Source: Caenorhabditis remanei (taxonomy: Eukaryota > Nematoda > Chromadorea > Rhabditida > Rhabditidae). From it: DNA of 64,000 nucleotides. Below, piece by piece: positions 1 through 12,370 of the stretch. The stretch spans positions 17,296,587 to 17,360,586 of the forward strand of contig NC_071333.1 in NCBI RefSeq assembly GCF_010183535.1, read 5' to 3'. Position numbers and translations under genes: made by a program. Position 1 is the stretch's first letter. Each line of letters begins with the position of its first letter. The notes beneath the pieces are model-generated. The model did not search any database. It was not told the origin of the DNA and saw nothing but the letters and a program-made list of their open reading frames with translations.

Positions 1-545
1 CCATTTCAATATGCCCTCTTTTTCGAAAAAGTCTCTCTTCTCCGTTTATAATCTCCCTCTTTCAATGAGCAAGTGTCCGACCACTTGTGAACAAAAAGAA
101 CCTCGAGACTCCGGAAATATGAATGGCAGCTCCAAAAAGCTTTTCTCGCGTTCAAAAGTACATTTTTTCATTCTGCTTCCTGGACTTACGATCTGTTTGT
201 TGTTCACGTGTATGTGTTTGTGTAGGCAGCATGTGTCGGTTTCTTCTACCGTTTCATTGAAAATCGACACCATGTTTGGCGTGCAACTTATCGGTGAGCA
301 GGAACACCAGCTGAGTGAACGGATGGATAGAGATCGGTGATCGGTGCGAGTGAAACAAGAACAACTGGATTTGAATTGAGTGAATTGAAACTATGACATA
401 AAAGAACTGGCAAAGAAAGAGAAACATGGAAATAACGGAAGACATGTAGTTTTTTTTTTCAAATAGTCTAGGTTCTACTGACAGTGTTACATATATTCTT
501 GCTTTTCAATCTGAAAACTTCTATCTCGAACTTTCTCCTATCTAT

Positions 546-931
546 AGTACCGCTCAAAAGTTATCAATTTTAGCTGTTTTCAGTGGAAAATTACCAAGTT
601 TGATAGTGTATTTTGTCACCTGATTGTCCAATAAACTTGATTATGTGTATGAGCTAAACAGAGCAAATATATCACATATTTTTTGTAGTTAAAAAAAAAA
701 AGAAAAGATTCGAAATTCCGGTAACATGCTTAGTCCGTTTCAGGGAAAAATGATTTTGATTGTCTGTAACTTTCATGGTAGTGTCCCTTCAAAAATTATG
801 TGTTTTTTCTGCTCTGTCCAACCCATACAAAATAATATCCGTCGGACAACCAGGTGATTCCGAAATTCACTGTCCAAGTTGATCATTTCCCACGAAAAAC
901 AGCCAAAGTTGATAATCTTTTGAGCGATACT
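546..931. repeat. Imperfect inverted repeat (MITE-like palindrome)
   Basis: The left arm (about 546-690) begins AGTACCGCTCAAAAGTTATC. The right arm (about 775-931) read on the minus strand begins AGTATCGCTCAAAAGATTATC and stays alignable for roughly 140 bases, including shared stretches such as CACCTGRTTGTCC and ACAGAGCA. Two long diverged arms around a loop of about 80 bp are typical of the non-autonomous palindromic DNA transposons common in Caenorhabditis. No transposase frame is present. Confidence 0.75.
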
Positions 932-1473
932 GTACCACTCTGATCTAAAATCGGAATCAAGTTTTTTTCCTCGCTTTATCGAAATTTGAAAAACTTCACT
1001 AACAACAAGACGGCTTAGAAACAACTGTCTCTTTCTTACGGACACATTTTTTCTCGTGTTTACCGGTGCCTAATCAGTCGCAGCAGCTAAACAGGGTGTG
1101 AGACTCGAATACGTTAGTTTTTGTCCGTTGTGCTCGCACCCGGTCGACACCGGATTAATTTTGTCTCGCTCGGTGGAAGGCTTGTGCTCCCACTCTTTCG
1201 TTCCGCGAGCGCGCGCGCACTTGCTCTCTTCACCTTTACCGGAGACAAATAAAACAGGGAGGCGTTGAAGAAAACGGTAGGGGAGACGAGAAGGGGGGAG
1301 AGAAAATTTGGGAGAAAGCTGCGGTGACAGTAGTGACCATTGCTCGAGGAGCAACAAGCTACTCCCGACTCTACTTCTTTCATATGTTGAAATATGATTG
1401 AGTGGTCAACAAAAGGTACCGTTTTTCTACCTGACATATTAACTGTATCTAGTTTGATAGTTCAGATAATTTT

Positions 1474-1553
1474 GTTTTTGGATAAACTTCCAAATTGCAA
1501 TATTTTTGATAAACTTCCAAATTGCTTTTGGATAAACTTCCAAATGGCAATAT
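1474..1553. repeat. Three-copy short tandem repeat
   Basis: The unit GATAAACTTCCAAATTGCAA occurs three times in a row with small changes and with variable T-rich linkers. It lies in non-coding DNA and has no evident function. Confidence 0.8.
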
Positions 1554-3029
1554 ACTGTAAACCTAACTATCTGAAAGTTTGGTGCTAGGAAATATATATA
1601 AGTTTCAAATTTTTAAAATATAAGTTTTGAAGGTACACAGGTGTTTTATATGGTGATTTTATAGCTATCAAAATTGTTTTAAAGTTTTTGTTTCTGTAAT
1701 ATCAAATTTATTCAATATCCTTTATATCTGGATTATTTTATTATTAGCCCAGAAGTTGATACTCACTCCTATTGTTTTTCGATTCTCTCCGTCAAAGTTA
1801 TGACCTATAAATTCTCACTTAACCTGTTTTCCTATTTTCTGTCTTCACCCACCGTGAAGGTTACAAAAATGCCTCTTGACCTTAAAAATATAATGTTTTT
1901 CTCCACTGCGATGTTTTACTTTTTTCTTTCATCTCTCACATTCCTTGCGCTTCAAAATATCCGATTTCACGAATCTCGGAAGAACTTGATTTTCGCTCTT
2001 TTTTGCTGTAAACTTTTTTCAGTGTTTGAGCAGACTGTGTGAAATCGTGAAATCAGAGCTTCTCTTTTGTGTTTATGAATGAACAGAAGAGAATGGGCAG
2101 ACTGATGGCATGCATACATACGTAGAACCTAGAGCCCACCCAAATTCCGAATTCAATATTTTAGAATCATTGTTATTATGTATTCTAGGCTTACATCCGG
2201 TCAGTACTATTCAATTTCACTCTCGATCAGATTATATTGAATAGTCGTACTACACTACTGATGAAAAAGTATTGTTATTATTATTTCACATTCCCTTGAC
2301 ATTGACTACTACGCAACATATTTCGGTTTCCTCTTTTCCCCAAACAAGTAAACGTTTTTCCTCGGTTGACCGGAAGTTAGCGAGCCGTTGTCGACTGCCC
2401 ACTAACAATAAATACACACCTCATTCCCTCCCGATTGCTCTTTTAGAACATATATTAGTGGTTTTTTATGCATTACGCCATTGAAGTGCCCCCGTTCTTC
2501 TATCTTTTCTTTTCTTTCATAGTTTTGACCACTTTCGGTCTAAATGGTCGAAAGCACTTGAGAAATCTTGCGAGAGAGGACGACACGTCACATTTCCAAG
2601 ATTTTGAAACAATTGGTGAACCGTTTGCTCTGTCTAGCAAAGTACCTGCTATACTAAATCAGATCCACATTCCGGATATTATTTGTAATTACTCTTTAGT
2701 TTTTGACCTACCACATCTGTTCGTACATTTCGTTTTTATGCGTTCTCCTTGATCCTAGTTCCCACTCATCCTAGTTCTTCCCGTATTTCCTTCAGGTGAA
2801 AAGACCACTCGTGAATATTATATCTAGGACAATCCCCTTCTACTTACAACCTTCACCCTCCCTCTCTCTCTCCCCCTCTGTTTTCGCCTTTCTCCGTTTC
2901 GTAGAACACCGGATCATCACGATGCATGTTTCTTTGCGAACAAAATCATTTTCTTCTTACAGATCACCATTTTCTCAGTTCCTTGAGCCCTTTTCGCTAC
3001 GCATCACTCAACTTGACTTGGTTACCGGA

Positions 3030-4187
3030 ATGGGAGAGCGTGAGGTCAATCTTCCGCAACTTTTCTCTGACGTGTCGCGAACAATAAGCGGTATTTCTAA
3101 TATCATGGGAGCTGGTGCAGGTACGTGTTTGAATTTTTTCGAATTTTTCATACTGAAACTTGATAATAAATTTTAGAAGCGTCTGGGGATGGACCTGGAA
3201 CTGGGTCTAGTAGCGCTGGTGTCGGAGGTGGTCCATCTATTGCTGGTAACATTTTTGGTAACACTTGTTTCAAGGCATGCGGTATGGAAGATATTCAATT
3301 TGCTGCGAGAGTAAGTCCAAAGCTCCAAAAAATGTTTTGTTTGTATAACATCTTCAAAATTTCAAGTACTTTTTTCAAATGATACATCTCCTCCTATTGT
3401 TTCAATTTCTTGTTCGTTCTTGTTTTTCTATTTGCACTCTTTCAAAACAAGACAAAACATTTTAAAAAAACATGAATCGTTATCACAATAGGTTAAAATT
3501 AGGTTATGACAAATTCCAAAGAAAAAAGAACAAACGAAGGCAAACATGGTCTTAAGAAGACAACGGGCTCGGGCCTAATTCTGTCAATCTAAGCAAAATA
3601 GCTGCTTTTTTTGTGTGTATTTGTTGGTGTTTTTGTTTGTTTTCTGTTTTCTCACCTGTTCCGAGAAAAACACTATTCAATGATTTTTAAAGAGGAGAAA
3701 TGGGAAACTGGACTGTATATGGAATGTTGGAATAAAGAAAAACACTAAATCTTTCAGGCTGCCGGAGAAATGTTCTCAACTATCAAAATGTGTGTTCTCA
3801 TGTCTACAATCATCTCATTGCTTCTCCTCGTACTCCTCTCAACGGCACTTCTCTATTTCATGTGCTCCTACAATCAGGTATAAAGAAAAGCGTATTTAAG
3901 AAATCTGTCAAAAAGTCATCCCAGTCCAATCACGTTAATCAAACAAATTTTGAAATTGATGACTGGCGTATCGGCGGGTTTAGTTACGCTCGTTTGCACC
4001 TGATAGGCTAGGGAAGACAGAACATTGGTGGATGGGAAAAAATTGTTGGACAGTACATTATCTGAATAAGAAAGCAATAAAAATTATTAAAAAATTTCAG
4101 AATTGCAACAACTGCTCGAAATTTTCGCTACCCTCATTCTTCAAACGTGTTACATCTACCCAAAGCCCGGTGACCGCTCAGAAGTGA
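3030..4187 (+). CDS. Unrecognised 143-aa single-pass membrane protein
   Basis: Four exons (3030-3120, 3177-3310, 3758-3877, 4101-4187) join in frame to 143 residues. I do not recognise the family. The N-terminal half is soluble, with a Gly/Ser-rich low-complexity linker at about residues 28-52. One strongly hydrophobic segment lies at about residues 85-109, followed by a short tail with cysteines close to the membrane (NCNNCSK) that could be palmitoylated or bind metal. There is no cleavable signal peptide, so a type II or tail-proximal anchor is likely. I chose the ATG at 3030 because a TTTTCTCAG acceptor at about 2977 would remove the in-frame upstream ATG at 2922 by trans-splicing; if that site is not used the protein gains 36 residues. 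Intron 2 is the long one (447 bp). Exon structure is well supported; function is unknown. Confidence 0.7.
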
Positions 4188-5003
4188 TAAAAACGTCATT
4201 TCACGACTCTGCACTTTAATTTATTCCGTTTTGTTATGTATCATTGCGGGCACTTTTCTTTCCGTCTAACTTTATTTTTCAATTACTCATCCGATAATGT
4301 TTCATGTGCTTTCAGCTTCAACTAATTTTCTAATTTTCATACCCTAATTAAATTACTCAACTTTAACTTTTCAAAAAAACGTCATTTCACGGAGAAAAGT
4401 AAAAACACAACCAAGAACAAACTAGTCATCACTGTATAGGTCTTTTCGCATTTATTTATTTATCTGAATAAACTTTTTGAAACACCTTTGCAGTATTACC
4501 CCTTAACTAACGGCAGCTTTTTTAATCTCAGAGAACGAACTATTATAATTTTGTATTTCAAAAGTAATTGTATTTGTCATTTGACAGTATTCAATTTTCA
4601 GAACAAAGTATCGAAAATTTTACTTAAAAATCTTTATAATAAAATCCAAATAAAAATAAGATGAGCAAAGCATTCGTGAAACGTTTGAGAGCTAGAAATT
4701 GTTTGAAGAAGATCACGTCGAAATCACAAAATATGTACAATAGTATGGAAAGAAAATAAATTTTCGCGGGAGTCAAAATGGAATAGAAATCTACTTGAAA
4801 TGACAATTTCTGAACACAATAAAACCTATAATAACTTTTATTCAAACCCGAAAATCGTGATGAATTCTTTTTGTTTTCGGCAGGCAGAATCGTATGTGAA
4901 AGAACGAGAAAAACAAATAGAATAGGTTGTGATTTAGAATTTCATAATTAATACCAGAAATTAGAGATTTGAAGGTGGGTGAGCGGAACATGATTTTCGA
5001 TGG
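4188..5003. other. Convergent 3' region between two genes
   Basis: The spacer lies between the stop of the membrane-protein gene (+) and the stop of the GPCR (-). An AATAAA at 4467-4472 could end the plus-strand transcript. On the minus strand an AATAAA (TTTATT at 4837-4842) lies about 160 nt past the GPCR stop. Nothing else is recognisable. Confidence 0.4.
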
Positions 5004-7378
5004 TCAAAGGAATGAATTGTTGCCTATGTCATGATATTCATAGCGATTCCGATTTGAACAACACATTGAGCACGAGAGATAGGCCAGGAAGGAACTCCGA
5101 AATTGATGGTTCGTGAACATATAAATAAGAAACTTGCAGCACGGTCCTGACACTGCTAGCCACACAAAGAAAAAGGTTAGCTGGAAGGAAATTTGACCAG
5201 TTAACTTTTATAACCATGCTACACAGCTTACCATTGACAAGTCCATATCGAACGGTCCCCATATAAGTTCTATCACTTTTAATGAGATGAGTGGTAGCCA
5301 TGATAAGAAGAATGTGACAAACAGAAATGCAGTGAGCACAAAGTTCGGATCAGTCTCCACTAACATTCTCTGGCTGTCATCAAGCTGAAAAAAATTTCAA
5401 ATTTAGAACTCCGTAAACATTTTTTAAAAGTACCGCTGCAGGGTTTCTCATCGCCGACCATATCTTCCAACCTGTGTTAAATACCGTCACTAATGTAGGT
5501 ACAAATACTAAAAGTAGTAATGTCACACTGTAGGCCGATGTTGCTGACCAATCAAGAACGCATAATTGTGCATCCGGGTAGAACACAACCTGAATTAATT
5601 TTAGGTAAATTTTTTCTCGAACTCAGGTAAATTTGGTTACCTGCATCCTTGCAACAATGATTGGACAGCAGAGAAGCATTGAAGTAAGCCAACTGAATAC
5701 TATCCAACATTTGCACCTAGTTAATGACTGCTCGCTATATCTTGACGGTTTCATCATTGCAGAGTACCTAAAAGGAAAATTGTTATTTTGATCTCTTAGT
5801 ACAAGTTTGTATCTCTTTCAAAAAGGTGTATTTCCCTTCCTTCTCCCGGAAATATGCAATCGTCATAAATAGGACTAAAAACTCGCCTATCGATACATAT
5901 CCATGCAAACGTATAAACGGTGGAACAGAAAAGTGCAATTTGCAAATATGCTGCACTTTTGCAAATGATCGAATTATCGCCACCGATTCTCCAATTTCCT
6001 TCTAAAGTTGAGTAGATGCTTAGCGGGATAACAAAGACGGCGGTCAGTAGATCCGCGACCGATAGGGATATCTGGAAGGATGAGTGATTACATTTCATTA
6101 GTTGTATATTTTAATTGCAAGTTTTACACGTCCAAGTCCCTCGAATTTCACACATCCACCCACAAAACGCTTTCCCGCCACCCCAACCCACACCACACCA
6201 TGCCACAGCAGAAACAGAAAAGTTGACCTAATTGAATTCAACCCAGTTTCTCCTACAACATGTACATCGAGCCACAACCTCTATCCTCGTTAACATTCAT
6301 ATCCGACCAAGAAGTGACAATCAACTTTGGGAGACTAAGTTTCGGGGTCGCTTCAGCTATACGGTTAGGGATTTTTGGTCGAAAGATGCGCCTATTGAAT
6401 TCAAATTGAATTCAAATTAGACACAATTATCATATAGAGTGGGGTTTCTTGTGTCTTTCTCTTTTCTTAATACTGGACTGGTCAAGAACCACTCCAATTT
6501 GTGCATATCACCCGGCCACCGTGACATTTTTCATTTCTCAAAATTCCAACTCAATTTGCTTCTTAATTATGCGTTTTCTCCCTTCTCCCCCGTGTCTATG
6601 AATGTTTTGCACACTCCACACCACCACATATTCAGGGAAAACGGAGAAGAAGACAAGGAGCAATGTATAAGAAGGGGTTAGTGCGCCTTTTGCACATAAA
6701 TTAAGAGGCCACACATGATGAAATAGCATTGCGAGCTGGATGAATTGGATGAAAAGAAAAAAGGGTCCCGAAACGGCGAAACGTTCTGTGGAATGAGAAG
6801 AGAAATAGATGAATAGTCGAAGAATGGGAAATGAAACGAAGTTCTTTCTCAATAGTTTATAGGAGGTCACGTCATTTGATTGCAGCCACTAAAAATAGTT
6901 TTTTTCTCTTTGGGAAAGCGATTTTTTGGGAAAGCGGAGATTGATGACCAGGAGAATTCATGGACTCTATTTTATGATTGCCACCGAGTAGTTAGTGCCA
7001 ACAAAACCAAAATTTGATAATCTTTCGACTTCCATGATTGCTTGAAACTGTTTTCATGCTCATACGCCAGAAAAACTCGACGGCACCAACCCACTGGGGG
7101 ATATGGAAATAGAAAAAGGCAAATTTTTTATACCCCCTCCCCCCGCTTTGCATTTATTTGCTTTTTTGAAAAATTCCACTCACTAAATAACATCCGATGA
7201 CGTCAGACAGATCTGGAGTGAACGCAATCACGCCGATATTCAGAATCGATGTAACAAACAGAAGCAAATCGACGGCAAGTATCAGTGATGCACGTCCCAC
7301 AGACTCGGCGGTCAAACTGCGAACATCGACAGGCGGCCACATACTTGGGCTCGTCGTCCACAGTGCCACCTGAAACAT
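5004..7378 (-). CDS. Rhodopsin-family G-protein-coupled receptor (5' end uncertain)
   Basis: Exons, 5' to 3': 7378-7184, 6071-5887, 5767-5641, 5589-5434, 5384-5232, 5180-5004, giving about 330 residues. All seven transmembrane segments are visible: TM1 with the conserved LN, TM2 with [10 protein letters not shown]3 ending in DRY (about residues 126-128), TM5, TM6 with FLSWLP, and TM7 with a degenerate NPxxY (PCCKFLIY). The TM3 and extracellular-loop-2 cysteines of the class A disulphide are both present. The profile is amine/orphan-like (GPR21/52/161 flavour); I cannot name a ligand. The DRY codon is split by an intron that keeps frame only with a GC donor at 5886/5885. The start is weak: MFQ at 7378 sits on a TTTCAG acceptor, so an extra 5' exon further upstream is likely and the N-terminus should be read as provisional. 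Confidence 0.85.
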
Positions 7379-8841
7379 TCGAGATATTGGAGAGCTAGAA
7401 AGAAATGTGAGAGAATTGGTAAGCACTATGGGAAAAATGTTTGGAATGACACATTTTTCTTTTTTCCGAATCCGAGAAGGTTTTGAAGTGCTGCTTGTAA
7501 TAAATCATGTAAAGGGCGTAACTATGGAAATTCGTTCCCAACGTTTTTTTTTTCAATGGAGTTCAAAAAAAAGGAAAAATAATTTATTCTTTTGTTGTTG
7601 CTCGTAAATCATGGATACCACTCACTCGTGATCTACTTCCATGGGAAACTACAAAATCTTGTGTGAGAAAAAATTTGGTACTCACCTTGTGCCTAATGAG
7701 GCCATTCAGGTTCCCCAATAAGAAAAACGAAGGTGTGCCAGTCTCGTTCTTCTTTTGGTGTTTTCACGTGTAGAAACAAATTTGAAATGGTGGCTCCAGA
7801 ATCGAGAGACTGCGGTAGGGACAAACCGACACGACCACCCACCTTGTGTTTTTTTTCTGAAAAATGAAAAAGTGGTATTTACATAAAATATGTGTAGAAC
7901 GGAAGGGATTAAGAATAAGAAAAAAAGGGAGGGTTGCTTCTGATCAAGACCGAATCTGAAAGATAGAAGCCTTATAAGTGTACATATCTGTCGGGTGCTA
8001 CTAACACAAAAATTTGTGGTATGCTCCGACACCAGAAGTGAAAACGAGACACGAAGACATAGTTGGTCAAAGGAAGATAAGATGACTGCACTGGAGCCTG
8101 TGTCGTCCTCCTTCCCCCTCACACCCCCTGGTGGTGGTGGTGGTCTTTCGGACCGCGCCACAATCAGAGAGGAGCCAATTTGCGTTCTGGCCCCACAAAT
8201 GGCTCACTCTCCCATCCTTTCCCTTCTCCCCTCCTTCCCAACAAAGGACACATCGTTTTCGTTTTCGGAAAGAAAACGGATTGCGACATGGGAAAGAAGA
8301 GTAAGAAGATGGACAGAGATGGAAAAACGGACGGACCGCCGGGGAAGAGGAAGAGAGAGAGAGGAAGTGTGTATCTTTGTGGCTGGAATGCAATTCCGAT
8401 ATATTCGTAAGTTGATACTAATGGGGATGACCGCTATTCCGGTTTGTTCCCTTTTTTCAACTTGGTAGCTTTCATATGGTATTTCTTTGGTCAGAAACCT
8501 TTTGAACCTTAAAATGTTCCTTTGATACCAAAAATTCTACAGTTCTGCCTTTACACTGAAATTCAAACACATCCTAAAGCTGATGTTTTAATTCTCAAGT
8601 CCTAAAACCAAAAATGAGCCTACCAGACAAAAAACTGAAATAATTATAATCCTGGAGTCTATAAAACATTATTAGGTGAATGACCCCCGTAAATTTCCAA
8701 ACCAAGGAAAACGAGCAGGAACGAATGACTTGGGATTGAGGGATTTGACAAATCGGCTTAGACATCTGGACAACCAAAGTGACATGGATGAGAACGTCTT
8801 AGCACCTAGCCAATAAAGTCTCAAAGCGCTCTTATTTATTT

Positions 8842-8866
8842 CAACAACAACAACAACAACAACAAA
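8842..8866. repeat. CAA trinucleotide microsatellite
   Basis: Eight uninterrupted CAA-type triplets in non-coding DNA. Confidence 0.9.
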
Positions 8867-11800
8867 CTAAATAAGAAACGAATCGGGGTGAACCGATGGA
8901 CGGGAATGAGAAAAAGGAGGAGGCAAAAGTAAGAGAAGCACAAAATCTTAAGGAAAAGAGCACAGAAATGGGCGAGACATGAGAAGCGGCTCTTTGCTTC
9001 CTTCTGCTGCCCCTGGCATGTGCTCCTAGAAAGCCAATGGATATTTAATCCGCAAAAGTATAAAATTATGTAACTAGCAATCTGGGAGACCCTCTCGTGC
9101 AACGCTCCCCCACTCACTCATTGCATATAATGCATATTTTCTGTCATCCTACTGAACCTACTGCTGGTTGGCACCGATGAAGGTGAGAGGTGGGCGGAGT
9201 TTCACAAAATTATGGAGCAGATGCTAGAAGGGGGAGGGTCTAGAGCAATGAACATTTTTATAATAAGCCATGGTAGACAAAAATAAAAAAAATAACAAAA
9301 AATTCGGGAAATTTTTCAACGGGTACAGTTTGGTACAAAAGATAATTCCCAGAGTTGAAAAAGTAAATTTTGAAGTCCTAATTAACAATTTATAAAAATT
9401 CTAAGTATAGTTCAATGAAAAACCTTAATTTAATTAGACTACCACCCTTTTCCAAGAAATTTGTCCCTCGTGACTTATGAGTCAGACAACTTAGTTAGTA
9501 TTCCGTACCAGATCGGCGACATTCGAAAAAATGTTGAAAACGTTTAGAATGTTAAGAACTGTAAGAACACCAGAGATCAACAGGGTAAGTCTTACAGTAA
9601 GAAAATAAAATAAAAACTTCCAATTTTTTATCTAGGAAAGTGTGAAAAGCTCAAAAATCGGAAAGAAAACAGTTTGCAAGAAACAATTCAGTGTACTGCA
9701 AAACATTTGGAGCACAGAGTAAATAGAGATGAGAGGAAACCGCGTCTTGAGAAACATTTTTACGCATGATTTACGTTCTACGGGTCTTTTTCTAGTTTTC
9801 TCTCAGTGAGGTCCATGAGAATTAGTGGAATTTTGTTCTCCGACACAATGAAACAGGATTCAGGTCTGGAAGTTGGAATTCGAATTTCTAGTTACTCTAA
9901 TTTTCTAAAAATAAGAAGGAATTGATACAGTATGCCTATGAACACTATGAAGTTTGGTTTTAACCCATTTCACATTGAAGTACCGTAGTAAGATTCTTGA
10001 ATTCTCGAATTCCCACAAAAAGGTCGAAATTGGAAGAATAAAATTATTCATTCAGAACATTCGGACCAGTTTAATTGTCAAGAGCCCAAAATTGACTGCA
10101 CGCTCAAGTGAAAAAAGGGTTCAAGGACTCTCAAAAGTACAGTAATCCAATATTTATGAAGTGGTCATAAAATTGTCCAATTGATGGACTTGGAATGATT
10201 AAAAATGCTTAGAAAACAAAACGAAATGCATAGTTTGAGACCGGGAGGAAAACGGACGAACTTTGTGTAAAAGGACAAGGAAAGAAAAAGAGTGACGTAT
10301 GTTTTGATTCAATCTTAATCGCGTAAAAGGGGTTGAGGCATCTGAGAGCTCAACTCTTTTCTCTTTTCTCACTTTTTCGATACAACTCTGCCTATAGTGC
10401 ACCTATTATCGCCTCTGAGTTCGGCTCAATGAGCTTAACCGTGGGGACGGACCTGAGAAAGGTTTGAGATGTGAAAATGAGAGGAGCAAACACAAAAGCG
10501 TTGCCGGAAAAAGCCGGAAAGGAAGGAAAAAAAAACGAAGACGGATACCGAAAAAGTGGCTTCTCTTAGTCTCGGTGCCCTGAGCTCTAAGCTCCCGGGG
10601 TCCGTTTTTCGAATAAAGTTTCGGCGACTCTATGGGAAGTGACACCCCCTTTTTCAGCGGAAGACTTTTTTCTCCTCCTTTCGCGGTTTCGTCCATAATG
10701 TATTCAAATGGTGTGTGCGGATATGTGTTTAGAAGTATTCACACCAGTTCGGAAGTTTAGATGCGGGTGTGCGTGACCGCCAACCGCCGACAAGAAAGTT
10801 GGTAGACGTCCTTGCGAAAAATCACGCTGCAGAACAAGCTGGGTTTTTTTGACTCCCTTGTGGGAGGGTTTGGTGATGAACTCAATACTCGTCTGACCAA
10901 TTTTTGATAAGAGATTGATGAGCTCGAACTTTTGAGCGTTTTTGAGGAAAAAGTGCACTAAGACTCCGATGTGCTCCGATAGTGGGTATTGGTCTTAAAA
11001 TCAGAAAACTACAAAACCGAAGATTACGATAGTACAGCAGCACGAATAGTGAAATATACACACTCTGAATTCAGGATTAGCGCTCTAAACTCCAAAAATA
11101 AAAACTCGAAAAATCCTGACTAAGATCACTGGAACAAATAAGGTCTTCATGAATTTGTCAGATATTGGGGACGGCTTTAAAGAGGACAAAAGGAAAAAGT
11201 GTAAAGAAAACCCGAGAAGCACAAAAAGAGCACCACGTTTTATAAATTCCCAACGGGAAGTTTTGACGGGGGCGCCGACGATGAGGAGGAAAACGACGAA
11301 AATGGACGGGGAAAAGTAGAAAAAGTAGAATAAACTGGTAGATGGTAAAGGGGTTTTTAAGCTGTTTTTTATTGGTGACACAGAGATTGGAAGTTCAATG
11401 AAACGCCGCTTCCTGCTTTCCCACTATGCTATTTATGGAGCAATACGGGTAACCAGAAAACCCGCCAAAGTGTTTCCAAAAACTGGACGCTTGGTCCGGT
11501 CCACTTGGTAAATAATACATTGGTATTGCAGGAATAAGCCTTGGAAGTGATTTGTGGTATACAGAATAAGGTTTCCTACCAGTTTCTAGTTTCTAATAAC
11601 GTTTCGTTTCGCTTGTCTGAAAAACGCAAGAATGAAGCACTATGTAAGAGCACTAATTGCATGAAGAAGAAAAAAGAAGAAAAAAAGAAGAGACGAGGAA
11701 AAAAAAGAGAAGAGAAGAAAAAGTATCGTTTTGTGGAAGTAGTAGAAGAGAAGACGAGGAATCGAGAGGAGAGGGCAAAGTAGTTGCAAAATGGCCAAGA

Positions 11801-11976
11801 CTCGTTGGATCGCCGTTGAAAGAAGAAGCAGAATGAAACAGTGAGTGAGAAGACACGTTGAAAATAGAAAACACAAAACAAAACATGCGAAAAAAGTGTT
11901 CAAACTCGGGTATTCCCGTTTCTTTAACCACAGGTTTTTTAGCTTTAGTTTTTGCTAGACAATCCAGTTTTAACAT

Positions 11977-12134
11977 AGTTGTCAATTTTTTGACTATCAG
12001 TCAGAATTAGAAGAAATTCTGAAAAATAGTCAAAAATGGTCCGATGAAAAATTGAAAAAATTTCAAAAAAAAAATTGGAAAAAATGGTCATTTTTTGAAG
12101 CCGTGCCTTCGGGCCGGGCCGGGCCTTGACAACT
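11977..12134. repeat. Short element with terminal AGTTGTCAA inverted repeats
   Basis: The left end reads AGTTGTCAA and the right end TTGACAACT. The inside is A/T-rich with a GC-rich block (GGGCCGGGCCGGGCC) next to the right end. A diverged relative lies at about 12257-12370, with the same TTTTTTGACTATC...CAGAATTAGAA core and a shortened GC block. No target-site duplication is obvious. Confidence 0.65.
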
Positions 12135-12256
12135 ACGAGTTTTAAAGCATTCTACAGGAAAAAACTCAAATAATATTAAAAATGTTAGATAAAGTTACAG
12201 TATACCATGCTTTTCAAGGCGCCAAAGTTCAAAATTTAATTTTAATTTTCGAAAAA

Positions 12257-12370
12257 GTCAATTTTTTGACTATCCATCAGAATTAGAAAAAAGTTTGATC
12301 AATTATCAAAAATGATCACATTTTTGATAAAAAATTGGTTCATTTTTTGAAACCGGGCCGGGCTTTTACA
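12257..12370. repeat. Diverged second copy of the GC-ended element
   Basis: Shares the AGTCAATTTTTTGACTATC start, the CAGAATTAGAA core, a TCATTTTTTGAA stretch and a CCGGGCCGGGC block with the element at 11977-12134. Its right terminus is degraded. Confidence 0.55.

Larger units (their letters stand above)
1..3029. other. Spacer upstream of the first gene; no convincing gene
   Basis: Open frames here are short, lack consistent splice partners and overlap low-complexity DNA. The stretch holds a palindromic repeat (546-931) and a short tandem repeat (1474-1553), listed separately. The last few hundred bases (about 2780-2980) are pyrimidine-rich and lead into a TTTTCTCAG acceptor near 2977, so they are probably the promoter and outron of the gene starting at 3030. 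Confidence 0.5.

Noticed and set aside
7706..8468. Open frames of 108-157 codons on both strands
   Set aside because: They overlap each other in opposite directions, are low complexity (Ser/Arg-rich) and connect to no neighbouring exon in phase.
11541..11985. Lys/Glu-rich plus-strand and Phe/Ser-rich minus-strand frames
   Set aside because: Both derive from a GAAAAA-rich purine stretch; no start, splice or homology support.
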